Shown here: in pieces, positions 23,708 through 32,436 of the stretch
Numbering within the stretch: the first letter of the stretch is position 1
How the letters are laid out: every line of letters begins with the position of its first letter
From: CAZUMJ01 sp964621605
GTDB taxonomy: Bacteria > Actinomycetota > Acidimicrobiia > Acidimicrobiales > Iamiaceae
DNA: 32,910 nt
Assembly: GCA_964621605.1 (NCBI GenBank)
Contig: CAZUMJ010000033.1
Coordinates: 1-32,910, forward strand
Direction of reading: 5' to 3'
Notes under the pieces: generated by a model
The model's input: only the letters and a program-made list of their open reading frames with translations
What the model was told of the DNA's origin: nothing
Databases searched by the model: none
Program-made: the position numbers and the translations under genes

Positions 23708-26700
23708 ATGCCGGCACTCACCCTCGGCTATGTCGACGTCACGACCGCGCGCTCCACCAGCCCGGTGCTCGTGACCTTTCCGCTCCAGGTAGAGATCGCG
23801 TTCGGCAGCACGCCTCCCTGGTGGGATCAGCCCGACGCTCCGTCGTCGCTCGGGCCGTTCCTCACCTTCCTCGCCGGCAACCCGTACGTCGTGGGAACGG
23901 CGGGGACACACCTCTACGTGGGTGCGGCCGTCCGCAAGTCCGATGGCACGGGGCAAACCATCGAGCTCGCGATCGCGACGGCAACGCCGCTGCCCGACGC
24001 CGAGGTGATCGTGCGGGTGAACACGTCAGCCCTCACCTCACCCGCGAACTATGCCGCCACGCCGAGCCCCGTGCGGGGAGAGTCCTTCGTGATCGTCGGG
24101 ACCCGCTCCGACGGGCTCGGGCCCCTCCCGGCGCTCGACTACGTCGTCGGCACGACCAAGAACGCCGACCCGCATGCCGCATTCCCCGACAGTGCCACCA
24201 ACATCTCGGTTCGGGGACCGTTCCAGACGCCGACCGCGGTGCTCGTCGGCCAGCGCCGCATTCGCACCGCAGCAGCAACCTTCACGCAATCGGCCACCAC
24301 CTACCGGCGTGCGCTGGGCAACCTGTCCGACACCGATCAGGCTGGCATCCTCCTCGACGCCACGCTGCACGACCCGACGAGCACCGACGAGACCTGGCTG
24401 CACGTGGGCATAACGCAGCCCGACGCACCCGACGGGCCCGCCCGCGCGCCGGTGCCCGTCACCGACGCCTCCGCGGGTGCCATCCCCGTCGGTGGGCTTT
24501 GCACGTACCAGGTGTCCTGGGTCCACGGCACCTGGACCGGCAACGTCTCGGAGCCTCACCGCGAGAGCAGCCCCAGCCCGGTCTCGGTGCCCGTGTCTTC
24601 ACCGACCGGTGCGCTCGCGGTGCCCCTGCCGCCATGGCAGGACCCCCACGAGCTGTCGATCGTGCCTCCCACGCCCCCCGAGCAGGTCGTGGCCTGGCGG
24701 ATCTACCGGACGGTCACCGGCGCGACCGTCGGCGGCGATGCCTACCTCGTCCACGAAGAGGCGGCTCCCGTCACCGCCGCGGGTGACGTCGTGCCAGGCC
24801 ACACGTGGGTCGACACGACTGCCGACACCGCGCTCACGACTCCGCTCCTCTCCGCCGTCGGCGTCACCTTCCGCCACACCACCGATCACGCCGCGCTGCT
24901 GCCCGCAGGGGGCTTCAGCGCACTGGCTGGCCACCTCGACCAGGTCTCCTACGAGGAGGACGGCAGTGGCACGCCTCGCTTCCGGGGAACCACCTACACC
25001 GTCGACCTGACCGGGACGCCGAGCAGCGCGGACATCGCGTACACGACGCGTCCAGCCGCGGGCCTCCCTCGCGTCACGTGGGTGTCGCACGCTGCGAACG
25101 GGCAACCCCACGGCGTCGACACCGCATCGGTCACGATCACCCCAACCGGGGTCGCGGTGGGTGACGACGACACGATCGACGCACTGCTCCAGACCGTACC
25201 GGCCGACTTCGGGGTCGACTGGCTGCAACGCGGCCCCGACCGTGTCCGTATCGAGATCGGGAGGTCGGCTGGCACCGGCAGCGAGCTCGACGTCGGAGTC
25301 GGCCTCGTCACGGCCCGGGTCGCGGGGGCGGGTGCAACGCATCCGCGCCCGTCGCTACGCACCGTCAACGTCGACATGACCCCGGGTGATCTCTCCTTCA
25401 CCGCACGCCACCTCCGACGCCTCCGTCTGCTGTTCGGCCTTCCGCGCCCGGTCAACCCCCGCTACGCGGTCGACGGCGACGGCCTCGTCGCCGAGGTGGT
25501 CCTCGATCCGGCTGATGGCGACCACCCACGTTCGCTGCGGGTGCGGCGCGACACCGCCGGACCCGCCGATGATCCCGGCACGAGTCGACTCGTCCTCCGT
25601 GTCGGCGCCCTTCCCGACACCACGGTCGTCGATCTGCGACCGGGCAACCCGTTCCCGACAGACGCGAGTCCCGCGGTGCCGCTCTCAGCGGGCATCGAAG
25701 GGCAGCTTCGACGGGTCGCCGCGCTCGTGCAGGGACGCGACGACCTGGCACGCGGTGCCCCCACAGACGGACACCGGCGTGACGGCGCATGGGTGACGCT
25801 GCCGGAGCCAGCCGCGCGCCTCGACCTCAGCGTGGACTCCACCACGGTGCACGTGCTTCCAAGCCATGGCATGCGTGTCGACGCCTCGCTCCGCTCAACA
25901 GCAGGCCTCGGCAGCAGCGATCCCTTCCATCTCGTACAGGGCTCGGTCAGCACCGGCGGCGAGGTGAAGGTACGCCTCCCCCAGACCGACGGCAGCACCG
26001 GGCTCGACGCACCCATGGGTGTCTCCGGACGGGTGGCGCTCAGCAGCCGCGTCCTCGACGGCGGCGTCTCCGACACGCTGCTGGCGGTGCGGGCGACCCC
26101 GCAGGCACGACTTGCCCTGCGACGCATTCCACCTTCGCCTGACGGGTCCACCGACGAACGCCGCGTCGTGGACGACGTCACACTGCGGTGGCTCGGCGTG
26201 ACCGGCGGGGACAAGCCCGCCGACGGCGCCACGCCGCGCTTCACCGGATCGCTCGGTGTCACGCGCACCAACAATGCGTTCCGAGCGGGCATCACCCTCA
26301 CCGACGACCGCATCGTGCCGTCCACCTGGGTGTTGGCGCGGGCCCGCATCGCAGATGTGCCCGAGTCGGTGTCTGTCGAAGCCCACACCGACACCAACGA
26401 GTTCAAGGTGAACCTGAACCGCCGGGGCGGCCGCGTGCTGCTCGTGGCGCAGCCACCGCACGTCCCCACATCCGGCTGGGGGGCAGGAAGCATCGTGGGG
26501 GTGGGGCTCGTCCAAGCACAGGTCGACGCCCTACCGGCCAACCTGCAGCTCGACCTCCTCGGTGGCACCAACCCGCAACAGGCCGAACCGTTCAACTCGA
26601 GCCCCGACTCGAACTGGGTGCGTGCCGGGTTCCGCATCCAGACCGACGGGCAACTCGTGGTTCGCTCCCTTCAGATCATCGACGTCGCGATGGTGCGCCC

Positions 26701-27232
26701 GTCGACCTTCCCGTCAGCGTGGTACGACACGCCACTCGTCCCTCCGACCGCCTTCTGGAGCCAGACCGCTGCGAGCCTGCTGCAGATCGACTCAGAAGAC
26801 GGCAGCCCGCCGGGCGCGCTGTGGATCTGGACACCGCACGAGCCGCCCCCGGTGTCCTCTCGCATCGCGGGCGACTGGGAGGGCCTCGACAGCTGGATCG
26901 GCTACAAGATCGAGTCGCCGGCACTGGTCACGCTGCAGATCCAGCCCTACGAGGCCACCACCACCGACCTGAGCACCTGGTGGCACGACGGCCTGTCGTG
27001 GCTGCTCAAGGCCGAGTTCCAGATGCAGAGCTACCGCGGCGAGGTGACCGTGGACGGCGTCTTCCCCAGCGGCGACACCGACGCCGGGCCAGGCAAGTGG
27101 ACCTTGCGCGTCCCCGACGGGGTGCCGCCCGTCGGCGACCAGATCGTCTTCGGCAACACCGGCGGCTGGGCCGGAAACAGGCCGCGCATCTTCGCCCCGT
27201 TCACGCCGTCCAACAACGTCCCCACCTTCTGA
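23708..27232 (+). CDS. Large beta-rich protein of unknown function
   Basis: A 1174-residue protein of no family I recognise. It is almost entirely predicted beta structure (alternating T/V/S/D-rich strands) with few Cys. Residues about 255-370 look like a fibronectin III-style module: TYQVSWVHGTWTG, then VAWRIYRTVTGATVGGDAYLVHEE and a closing HTWVDTTAD. Later parts repeat a motif of about 80 residues with RLxLxV/VxVEAHTDTNEFKVNLNR and GGRVLLVA. The C-terminal 150 residues have a WYDTP...WSQTAAS...SWIGYKIESPA segment that could be a galactose-binding-like jelly roll. No signal peptide, lipobox or sortase signal is seen, so how it leaves the cell, if it does, is unclear. It leads an operon of three, with seven bases to the next gene. 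It might be a surface fibre, a phage-derived or a storage structure. Confidence 0.75.
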   Translation: MPALTLGYVDVTTARSTSPVLVTFPLQVEIAFGSTPPWWDQPDAPSSLGPFLTFLAGNPYVVGTAGTHLYVGAAVRKSDGTGQTIELAIATATPLPDAEVIVRVNTSALTSPANYAATPSPVRGESFVIVGTRSDGLGPLPALDYVVGTTKNADPHAAFPDSATNISVRGPFQTPTAVLVGQRRIRTAAATFTQSATTYRRALGNLSDTDQAGILLDATLHDPTSTDETWLHVGITQPDAPDGPARAPVPVTDASAGAIPVGGLCTYQVSWVHGTWTGNVSEPHRESSPSPVSVPVSSPTGALAVPLPPWQDPHELSIVPPTPPEQVVAWRIYRTVTGATVGGDAYLVHEEAAPVTAAGDVVPGHTWVDTTADTALTTPLLSAVGVTFRHTTDHAALLPAGGFSALAGHLDQVSYEEDGSGTPRFRGTTYTVDLTGTPSSADIAYTTRPAAGLPRVTWVSHAANGQPHGVDTASVTITPTGVAVGDDDTIDALLQTVPADFGVDWLQRGPDRVRIEIGRSAGTGSELDVGVGLVTARVAGAGATHPRPSLRTVNVDMTPGDLSFTARHLRRLRLLFGLPRPVNPRYAVDGDGLVAEVVLDPADGDHPRSLRVRRDTAGPADDPGTSRLVLRVGALPDTTVVDLRPGNPFPTDASPAVPLSAGIEGQLRRVAALVQGRDDLARGAPTDGHRRDGAWVTLPEPAARLDLSVDSTTVHVLPSHGMRVDASLRSTAGLGSSDPFHLVQGSVSTGGEVKVRLPQTDGSTGLDAPMGVSGRVALSSRVLDGGVSDTLLAVRATPQARLALRRIPPSPDGSTDERRVVDDVTLRWLGVTGGDKPADGATPRFTGSLGVTRTNNAFRAGITLTDDRIVPSTWVLARARIADVPESVSVEAHTDTNEFKVNLNRRGGRVLLVAQPPHVPTSGWGAGSIVGVGLVQAQVDALPANLQLDLLGGTNPQQAEPFNSSPDSNWVRAGFRIQTDGQLVVRSLQIIDVAMVRPSTFPSAWYDTPLVPPTAFWSQTAASLLQIDSEDGSPPGALWIWTPHEPPPVSSRIAGDWEGLDSWIGYKIESPALVTLQIQPYEATTTDLSTWWHDGLSWLLKAEFQMQSYRGEVTVDGVFPSGDTDAGPGKWTLRVPDGVPPVGDQIVFGNTGGWAGNRPRIFAPFTPSNNVPTF

Positions 27233-27239
27233 GGTCACC

Positions 27240-28502
27240 ATGGCTGCCACCAAGCTCCTGCTGCATCACCGCTACCAGCACGGCCTCGCGTACGACTGGT
27301 CTGGCAATGCCAACCACGGCCACCTGCACGCCGTCGTCACCGACGACCCGAGCGGGCTGGCGTTCAAGGGCAATGGTGCCTCGCTCGTCGCCATCGGCAA
27401 CTCCACCACGTTGCGCGACTTCGGCGAGCTACGCGTGCGCGCGATCTTCAAGGCCGAACCTGCTCCCGTCGCGCGCCGCTACAACTTGGTCGAAGGCCAC
27501 CTCTCCTTCGCCCTCGTCGTCAACCCCGACCGTTCCCTGCAGGGCACGGTGAACAGCCCGAGCGCAGGCTGGGCCGGCCCGCTCAGCCCGCCGGGCACGG
27601 TGTCGTACAACGCCTGGCACACCGCTGACTACAGCCACGACGGCATCAGCCGTGGGCGTCTGTTTCTCGACGGCGTGCTGGTCGCAGAGCACAACGCCGC
27701 GGGCGGGCCGATCCCCAACCTCGGCCCGAAGGGCATCGTGGTCGGGCACTGGCCCGAAGACGACCGATACACCCTTCTCGGGAACCTCGCCGATGTCCAG
27801 ATCTGGAAGGACGACCCGAAGAAGGACGCCAGCCGGGCCGTCGACGATTGCTGCATCGACCGATCGTGGGTCGACGATCACGTCGGCGAGGCACGCCGAT
27901 CCGGCTGGACCGGCGAATCGGCACGAGACGCGTTCGCAACGCTCTTCGGGCAGATGCGGGCGGCGTGCGCGGAGGTGCGCGGCGGGAGTGCGGCCCGCAT
28001 CGCACAGATCGACGGCCTCACCAAGCAGGGCATGACCGCCATAGGCGGGAAGGACGCCGTCGGGCTCGAAGCGGTCATCACACAGCTCCACGCCATCACC
28101 GTCGCCCAGATCGGCAACGCGCGAGCCGAGCAGCTAGGCACCGAGCTCTTCGCAGCCCTGCGCGCCACCCCGGTCGGGGCGTGGATGGGCACATCACCGC
28201 AGGAGAGCCTCCGCTTCTTCGAAGAGCTGGCAGGCAAGACCTGCCTCGGGTCGATCGTGCCGAAGCCCCCAGAGCGAGGCAAGCCCGACGGCAAGCACCC
28301 GCCAGAGAAGCTGCCACCGCGCGATCCGGCGACCCCTGACGGGAGCGACGTCGCGACGCCGGCCGACCCTGCGCCCGCAGACGAGGTGGTCGAGGTCCCT
28401 CCCGGTGTCGACCCGAAGGACCCCGACCCGTTCACGCACCACGACACCCCAACGGGCGAGCAGCCCGCGGCGAAGGACGACAACGAGGGAGACCCCAAAT
28501 GA
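27240..28502 (+). CDS. LamG-like domain protein with proline/acidic tail
   Basis: A 420-residue protein. Residues 1-190 resemble a concanavalin A-like (LamG/jelly-roll) domain: YDWSGNANHGHLH, the WHTADYSHDG strand, GRLFLDGVLVAEH and LLGNLADVQIW. Such domains usually bind glycans or proteins. Residues about 195-330 are helical, with a Cys-Cys pair (204-205) and two further Cys at about 242 and 335. The tail from about 338 is rich in Pro, Asp, Glu and Lys and probably extended. There is no signal peptide. A GAGGT ribosome site overlaps the preceding stop. The stop overlaps the next start (ATGA), so the three gene products are likely made in fixed ratio. Ligand unknown. Confidence 0.75.
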   Translation: MAATKLLLHHRYQHGLAYDWSGNANHGHLHAVVTDDPSGLAFKGNGASLVAIGNSTTLRDFGELRVRAIFKAEPAPVARRYNLVEGHLSFALVVNPDRSLQGTVNSPSAGWAGPLSPPGTVSYNAWHTADYSHDGISRGRLFLDGVLVAEHNAAGGPIPNLGPKGIVVGHWPEDDRYTLLGNLADVQIWKDDPKKDASRAVDDCCIDRSWVDDHVGEARRSGWTGESARDAFATLFGQMRAACAEVRGGSAARIAQIDGLTKQGMTAIGGKDAVGLEAVITQLHAITVAQIGNARAEQLGTELFAALRATPVGAWMGTSPQESLRFFEELAGKTCLGSIVPKPPERGKPDGKHPPEKLPPRDPATPDGSDVATPADPAPADEVVEVPPGVDPKDPDPFTHHDTPTGEQPAAKDDNEGDPK

Positions 28503-30142
28503 CCTGGCGTGACCCACGAAGCCCGCGTGAGGGCGTTCGCATCGACTGCGACTCGCTACGCGAGCTTGCCGACACCTACCAGCCGTTCATCCGCTGGTCG
28601 GATCAGGAACGATTCTTCCCAGCGCTCGCCGAGGCATGGCTCCAACACGCCACCTCAGCCCCGTGGCCCGCCAAGCGGAGCCCGGTGTCCGCGGACGTCG
28701 AGACGGGCATCGATGCCCATCGACGTGGCACCGCCGTGTGCACCGCCGACGTCGACGTGACCAACGTGCACGTCGTCGCAGGCACGCCGAACCCCGACGA
28801 CATGCCGATCTCGCTCAACCCGGAAGACCTCGCCGCTACCCTCGCCGGGCACCTGCCGGGCGGAAGCGAGACCTTCCTCGACTTCGCGGGATGGGACGAA
28901 CACGGCCTCGTCGGCTTCCGCGGCGCCTCCGGCGACCTCGACTACCTGTACCGGGCGTTCTCGGAGCTGGCGGCGGCGATCAACCCTGCGATGCCGTGGC
29001 AACCGGTCGAGCTGATGGCGCACCTGCCCACCTTCTGGACCCCCCAGCCACCAACCCCGACCGTCTACTGCGAGGCGCGCCTCGCCACCGACTTCGCGGC
29101 GTTGAGCGACGCGATGGCGCAGCCGGACTACGCGCCCGGCAGCGGCGAGGTGCTGGCCAACGTGCTGGTGCTCACGTACCACTACTTCTACCCGGCCCGC
29201 GAGCCATCCGACGGAGAGCCCGCGGTCCGAGCGAAGGAAGGCCAGTGGGAGGCGGTCTCCATCTACTTCCGAGCGAACGTGAAGGGCGACGAGTCGAGCT
29301 TCTCCGAACCGCCGCTCGCCGTGGCGATCAGCCAGGGCAACGACGGGCCCGCAGCCACCCCGATGGTGAGCGACTTCCGACCGTGGGCCGACGTGCACCG
29401 CGAGGACACGCACGCCCACCCGATCCTGTTCGCGGCCCGCGGGTCACATCGCTTCTTCTTCGCGCCGCTCGAGCCCGGCCAGACCTACGAACCGGGCGCC
29501 GGCGGCCCAACCGTGCCAGCGGGGAGCTCCTACGACAACAACTCGGATTTCCCGGGCTGGGAGGTGATCCTCCTCGGGGGCCTGATCCTTGCGTGGTTCT
29601 TCCTGTCGATCGGGCTGTGGCCCGTCGCGATCGTCGTCGCCGTCATCGCGTTCTTGCTGTGGCTGATCTCGCTCATCGCGGACCTCTGCAACGACGACTC
29701 CGAGAACCCGGCGAACCCGACGCCATCCAACCCCGAGACGCAGGGAAACGGCCCGCAAGCAGGCGACTCCGACGAGCCACCCGCACCAGGGTCCCCGGGC
29801 GGAGACGGCAGCTCTGGTGGTGGAGGAGGGCTCGCCGGAGGCTTCGGGCTGCCGAACTCCGGCTCACCCCAAGGGGCCGACACGTCGTCGTTCGACCTTC
29901 GGTTCATCGACGGGGTGACCCGTGAGGTGGTTGGGCGTCCGCGCTACACCGGCTACCCGTCCGCCACGCCGTGCGAGCACCCCACGTGGTGGGACTTCAC
30001 GGGACGCTGGGGCGTGCGCGTCGCACCGTCGCTGGCCGGCACGTGGGCGAGCGGTGACCAGCGTGTCGACGAGCACGGTCGGTCGTGGGGCTACTGGCAC
30101 ACCCTGCGCTTCTTCGAGGAACGCCTCCTCGGCAACGTGTGA
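28499..30142 (+). CDS. Vps62-like (DUF946-like) protein with inserted transmembrane segment
   Basis: A 547-residue protein. The early IRWSDQERFFPALAEAWLQHA (31-51), YHYFYPA (227-233), EGQWEAVSIYF (247-257) and HPILFAARGSH (307-317) recall Vps62/DUF946-type beta proteins, where the same order of EGxWE and GSH motifs occurs; I judge this from memory, so it is tentative. Two hydrophobic stretches (about 354-372 and 374-396) follow, then a Gly/Pro/Ser linker (400-460). The C-terminus (WWDFTGRWGVRV, then GRSWGYWHTLRFFEERL) again looks like the end of that fold, so the membrane part seems inserted in it. It overlaps the LamG gene (ATGA). No signal peptide. It probably anchors the cluster's products to the membrane. 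Confidence 0.7.
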   Translation: MTWRDPRSPREGVRIDCDSLRELADTYQPFIRWSDQERFFPALAEAWLQHATSAPWPAKRSPVSADVETGIDAHRRGTAVCTADVDVTNVHVVAGTPNPDDMPISLNPEDLAATLAGHLPGGSETFLDFAGWDEHGLVGFRGASGDLDYLYRAFSELAAAINPAMPWQPVELMAHLPTFWTPQPPTPTVYCEARLATDFAALSDAMAQPDYAPGSGEVLANVLVLTYHYFYPAREPSDGEPAVRAKEGQWEAVSIYFRANVKGDESSFSEPPLAVAISQGNDGPAATPMVSDFRPWADVHREDTHAHPILFAARGSHRFFFAPLEPGQTYEPGAGGPTVPAGSSYDNNSDFPGWEVILLGGLILAWFFLSIGLWPVAIVVAVIAFLLWLISLIADLCNDDSENPANPTPSNPETQGNGPQAGDSDEPPAPGSPGGDGSSGGGGGLAGGFGLPNSGSPQGADTSSFDLRFIDGVTREVVGRPRYTGYPSATPCEHPTWWDFTGRWGVRVAPSLAGTWASGDQRVDEHGRSWGYWHTLRFFEERLLGNV

Positions 30143-30198
30143 GCTCGCGCCACGTGAGCAACTGCTGGGCGAGGCCTGAACCCGCGCCGCTGGAGCAT

Positions 30199-31728
30199 CT
30201 ACTCGCCAGGGTTGGACTCGCGACCCTGGCGCGCTCGAGCGGCAACGTCGCAGCGATAGACCGCAGTGGCGTAGCCCGGCAGCTGCACCTGCCACCGTGT
30301 TCGCACACCCAAGTGCTCATGCGTCCAGACGTCGAGCACCTCTGCACCGTGCACGAACCCATGTTCCGCGAGATCGAGCGTGACCGAACGGGCGCGGCGC
30401 CCGAGGTTGGTGACCGACACCGCGCGCGCACCGTCGGCCAGTCGCTTCGTCAGCACCCAGGTGCCACGAGGTGACGCCAGTCGCGTCGCCTGGTTGCCGA
30501 GCACGTCCTGGTCGATCGCCAGGATCTCGGGGTTGCGCAACAGGTCGAGGTCCCACTCGTCGATCGTCGCCGGATCGTGCGATGCCACGAGCGGCGCGGC
30601 GAGCATCGCCCAGAGACTCATGTGGGTGCGGGCCTGCTCGTCGGTGAGGCCGCGACGGAACCGCCACAGGGTTGGTCGCACCTTCCAGCCCTCGACCGGC
30701 TGCACCTTGCCGGTGCTCAGGCCACGCCCCCGGTTGCCGACCACCAGCATGTCGGGGTCGTTCCACCGCCCAGGCCCGGCGAACCGGGCGAGGCGCAGCG
30801 TGCGCCGAGCGATGCTGCGCACCCCGATGATCGGCCAGGTGAACGTGTCGAACACGTCGCCGGTGGTGCGCCAGTAGGACGCCCCCACGTCGGGCGCCCA
30901 CAGCCACGGCTTGCGGAACCCCCACTCACACACGTTGAACACGATCGACCGACCCGACGAAGCGACGGCGTCGCCCATCGCCTCGTAGCGAGGCTCCGCT
31001 TCTCTGCGCCGCGGTGGCGCGTGGCAGTAGTCGTACTTGAGCAGGTCGACGCCCCACTCGGCGTACGCGCGCGCGTCGATCTGCTCGTAGCCGAACCCGC
31101 CGAAGCACCCGCCACAGGTGAGGTGCGCCGCATCGGAGTAGATGCCGAGCTTCAGACCCAGCTCGTGCAGGCGGGCGGCGACCGGCGCGATGCCGTCGGG
31201 GAAGGTGGCGGGATTGGCCGCCGGGGTGCCGTCGGCGTTGCGCGCGCCGGCATGCCAGTGATCGTCGATGTTGACGTACTGATACCCGAGGTCGCGCATG
31301 CCCGAGGAGACCATCGCCTCGGCGACGCGCACGATCACCTCGGCAGAGACCTCGGCGCGGAACACGTTCCAGGAGCTCCACCCCATCGGTGGGGTCAGCG
31401 CGAGCCGGTCCCCGACATGCAACTCGACCTGGGCCTCGGCCTGGCCCTCCGCGTTGGAGACGCGCACGTGGAGGGTGTGGACTCCCGGCAACCCGGGAGC
31501 GACCCCGCGCAAGATGCCGTCGTCGTCGACCGTGACCCCGTCCGGCAACCCGTCGACGACGAACCGAAGTGGGCGAGCACCGGTGACGGCGAGCGGATGG
31601 ATCAGTTCGGTGCCCGGACGAACGCCGACCCGCCGCGCACCGTTGAGGCGCGGCGGGCCGGCGAAGGGGTCGTCGTGGGCGATCTCGGGACGGGCTGCGG
31701 ACGGCACGGCCGGCAGTCTGGCAGCCAC
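30199..31728 (-). CDS. Alpha-galactosidase-like glycoside hydrolase, family GH27
   Basis: A 509-residue glycosidase. Residues about 25-105 form an Ig-like (He_PIG type) domain. The catalytic barrel starts at LTPPMGWSSWN (111-121). The nucleophile Asp233 (KYDYC) and the probable acid/base Asp291 (YWRTTGD) are present, as is WNDPDML (322-328). The C-terminal beta sandwich is complete to about residue 500. GH27 enzymes release terminal alpha-D-galactose or alpha-N-acetylgalactosamine. No signal peptide is present. The GTG at 31728 lies four codons after the lipoprotein stop in the same frame; GTG 31707 is an alternative start. The last residues (GRESNPGE) fall in a 9-bp hairpin. No sugar transporter is near. 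Confidence 0.9.
   Translation of the reverse strand: MAARLPAVPSAARPEIAHDDPFAGPPRLNGARRVGVRPGTELIHPLAVTGARPLRFVVDGLPDGVTVDDDGILRGVAPGLPGVHTLHVRVSNAEGQAEAQVELHVGDRLALTPPMGWSSWNVFRAEVSAEVIVRVAEAMVSSGMRDLGYQYVNIDDHWHAGARNADGTPAANPATFPDGIAPVAARLHELGLKLGIYSDAAHLTCGGCFGGFGYEQIDARAYAEWGVDLLKYDYCHAPPRRREAEPRYEAMGDAVASSGRSIVFNVCEWGFRKPWLWAPDVGASYWRTTGDVFDTFTWPIIGVRSIARRTLRLARFAGPGRWNDPDMLVVGNRGRGLSTGKVQPVEGWKVRPTLWRFRRGLTDEQARTHMSLWAMLAAPLVASHDPATIDEWDLDLLRNPEILAIDQDVLGNQATRLASPRGTWVLTKRLADGARAVSVTNLGRRARSVTLDLAEHGFVHGAEVLDVWTHEHLGVRTRWQVQLPGYATAVYRCDVAARARQGRESNPGE
30204..30231 (-). terminator. Hairpin across the 3' end of the GH27 gene
   Basis: CGCCAGGGT (30204-30212) and ACCCTGGCG (30223-30231) pair perfectly over 9 bp with a 10-base loop. 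The hairpin overlaps the last codons of the galactosidase and lies between convergent genes, the other ending at 30142. It may terminate either transcript. Confidence 0.5.
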
Positions 31729-31740
31729 CCCGAGGGGGCG

Positions 31741-32325
31741 TCAGGACTTGTCGGCGGCCAGCTTGAGCAGCGCGGTCGTCATCGTCTCGACGTCGGCCTC
31801 GCTCATGCCGGTGCCCTCGGTGAGCGTCACCTGGGTGATGGTGGAGCCCACCTGCACCAGGCCGCCGCCCTGGGGCATCTCGCCGCCGGGGTTCGTGCCG
31901 ACCACCACGATGGCCTTGTCACCCACACCTGCGACGTCCTTGGCCGTGCCGCTGAGGGTCCCCGTGATGCCCTGCTTGGCGGCATCGAATCCACCGGAGG
32001 CAGCCGACAGGGTGACCGAGTCGAACGAGGCTGACGGCGACCGGGGGTTGTCCTGCGCGAAGCGGCACCCGCCGCCCGGCATGTCTTCGACCGTGACCGT
32101 CCCGCCCACGATCGCCGAGACGCCCTCAACCGTCAGGGAGGTGCACACGTCCTTGACCTTCCCGCCTCCACCGGCGGACTGCCCGGAATCGACGGACGCG
32201 GTCGTGGTGGACGAACCGCCGGCGACGCTGTCGCTGCTCGCCTTGGAGCTGCTGCTCCCGCATGCCGTGAGCCCCGCGAGGGACAACGTCAGGCCTGCAC
32301 ACGCGACAAGTCGATGGATCTTCAT
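31741..32325 (-). CDS. Lipoprotein, DUF3558-like
   Basis: A 194-residue exported lipoprotein. The signal is MKIHRLVACAGLTLSLAGLTAC with the lipobox LTAC and acylated Cys22. A Ser/Thr/Gly-rich linker (about 23-60) leads to a globular domain starting KDVCTSLTVEGVSAIVGG. Two cysteines (in DVCTSL and GGCRF) could form a disulfide. The layout resembles DUF3558 lipoproteins of actinobacteria, a family of unknown role; I am not certain. The ATG at 32325 has GGAGA five bases upstream and is preferred over the ATG at 32352. It lies in frame with the GH27 gene downstream, separated by its TGA and four codons. Confidence 0.85.
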   Translation of the reverse strand: MKIHRLVACAGLTLSLAGLTACGSSSSKASSDSVAGGSSTTTASVDSGQSAGGGGKVKDVCTSLTVEGVSAIVGGTVTVEDMPGGGCRFAQDNPRSPSASFDSVTLSAASGGFDAAKQGITGTLSGTAKDVAGVGDKAIVVVGTNPGGEMPQGGGLVQVGSTITQVTLTEGTGMSEADVETMTTALLKLAADKS

Positions 32326-32369
32326 TGGGTCTCCGTTCCGCCACGTCGGCACCTCCGACGAGTCTGGAG

Positions 32370-32375
32370 AACCTA
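32370..32375 (-). promoter_or_regulatory. Candidate -10 element of the lipoprotein gene
   Basis: TAGGTT on the minus strand matches TANNNT and predicts a start at about 32363, giving a 38-base leader. No good -35 element is visible. Confidence 0.35.
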
Positions 32376-32387
32376 TCGCTTGAGCAT

Positions 32388-32408
32388 CGTGAACAGATGC
32401 ATTTCACG
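32388..32408. promoter_or_regulatory. Inverted repeat CGTGAA-N9-TTCACG upstream of the lipoprotein
   Basis: Perfect 6-base arms around a 9-base spacer, just upstream of the candidate -10 element. It may be an operator. Confidence 0.3.
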
Positions 32409-32436
32409 GATACATGGGCACCACGAAATGATGCGC

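Noticed and set aside
30204..30231. Possible tRNA end (T-arm-like hairpin) at the end of the GH27 gene
   Set aside because: There is no anticodon or D arm, the loop is 10 bases, and no acceptor stem partner exists upstream; a plain hairpin is the better reading.
30577..32034. A 485-codon plus-strand open frame opposite the GH27 gene
   Set aside because: Low-complexity shadow of the galactosidase and lipoprotein genes, without any recognisable motif.
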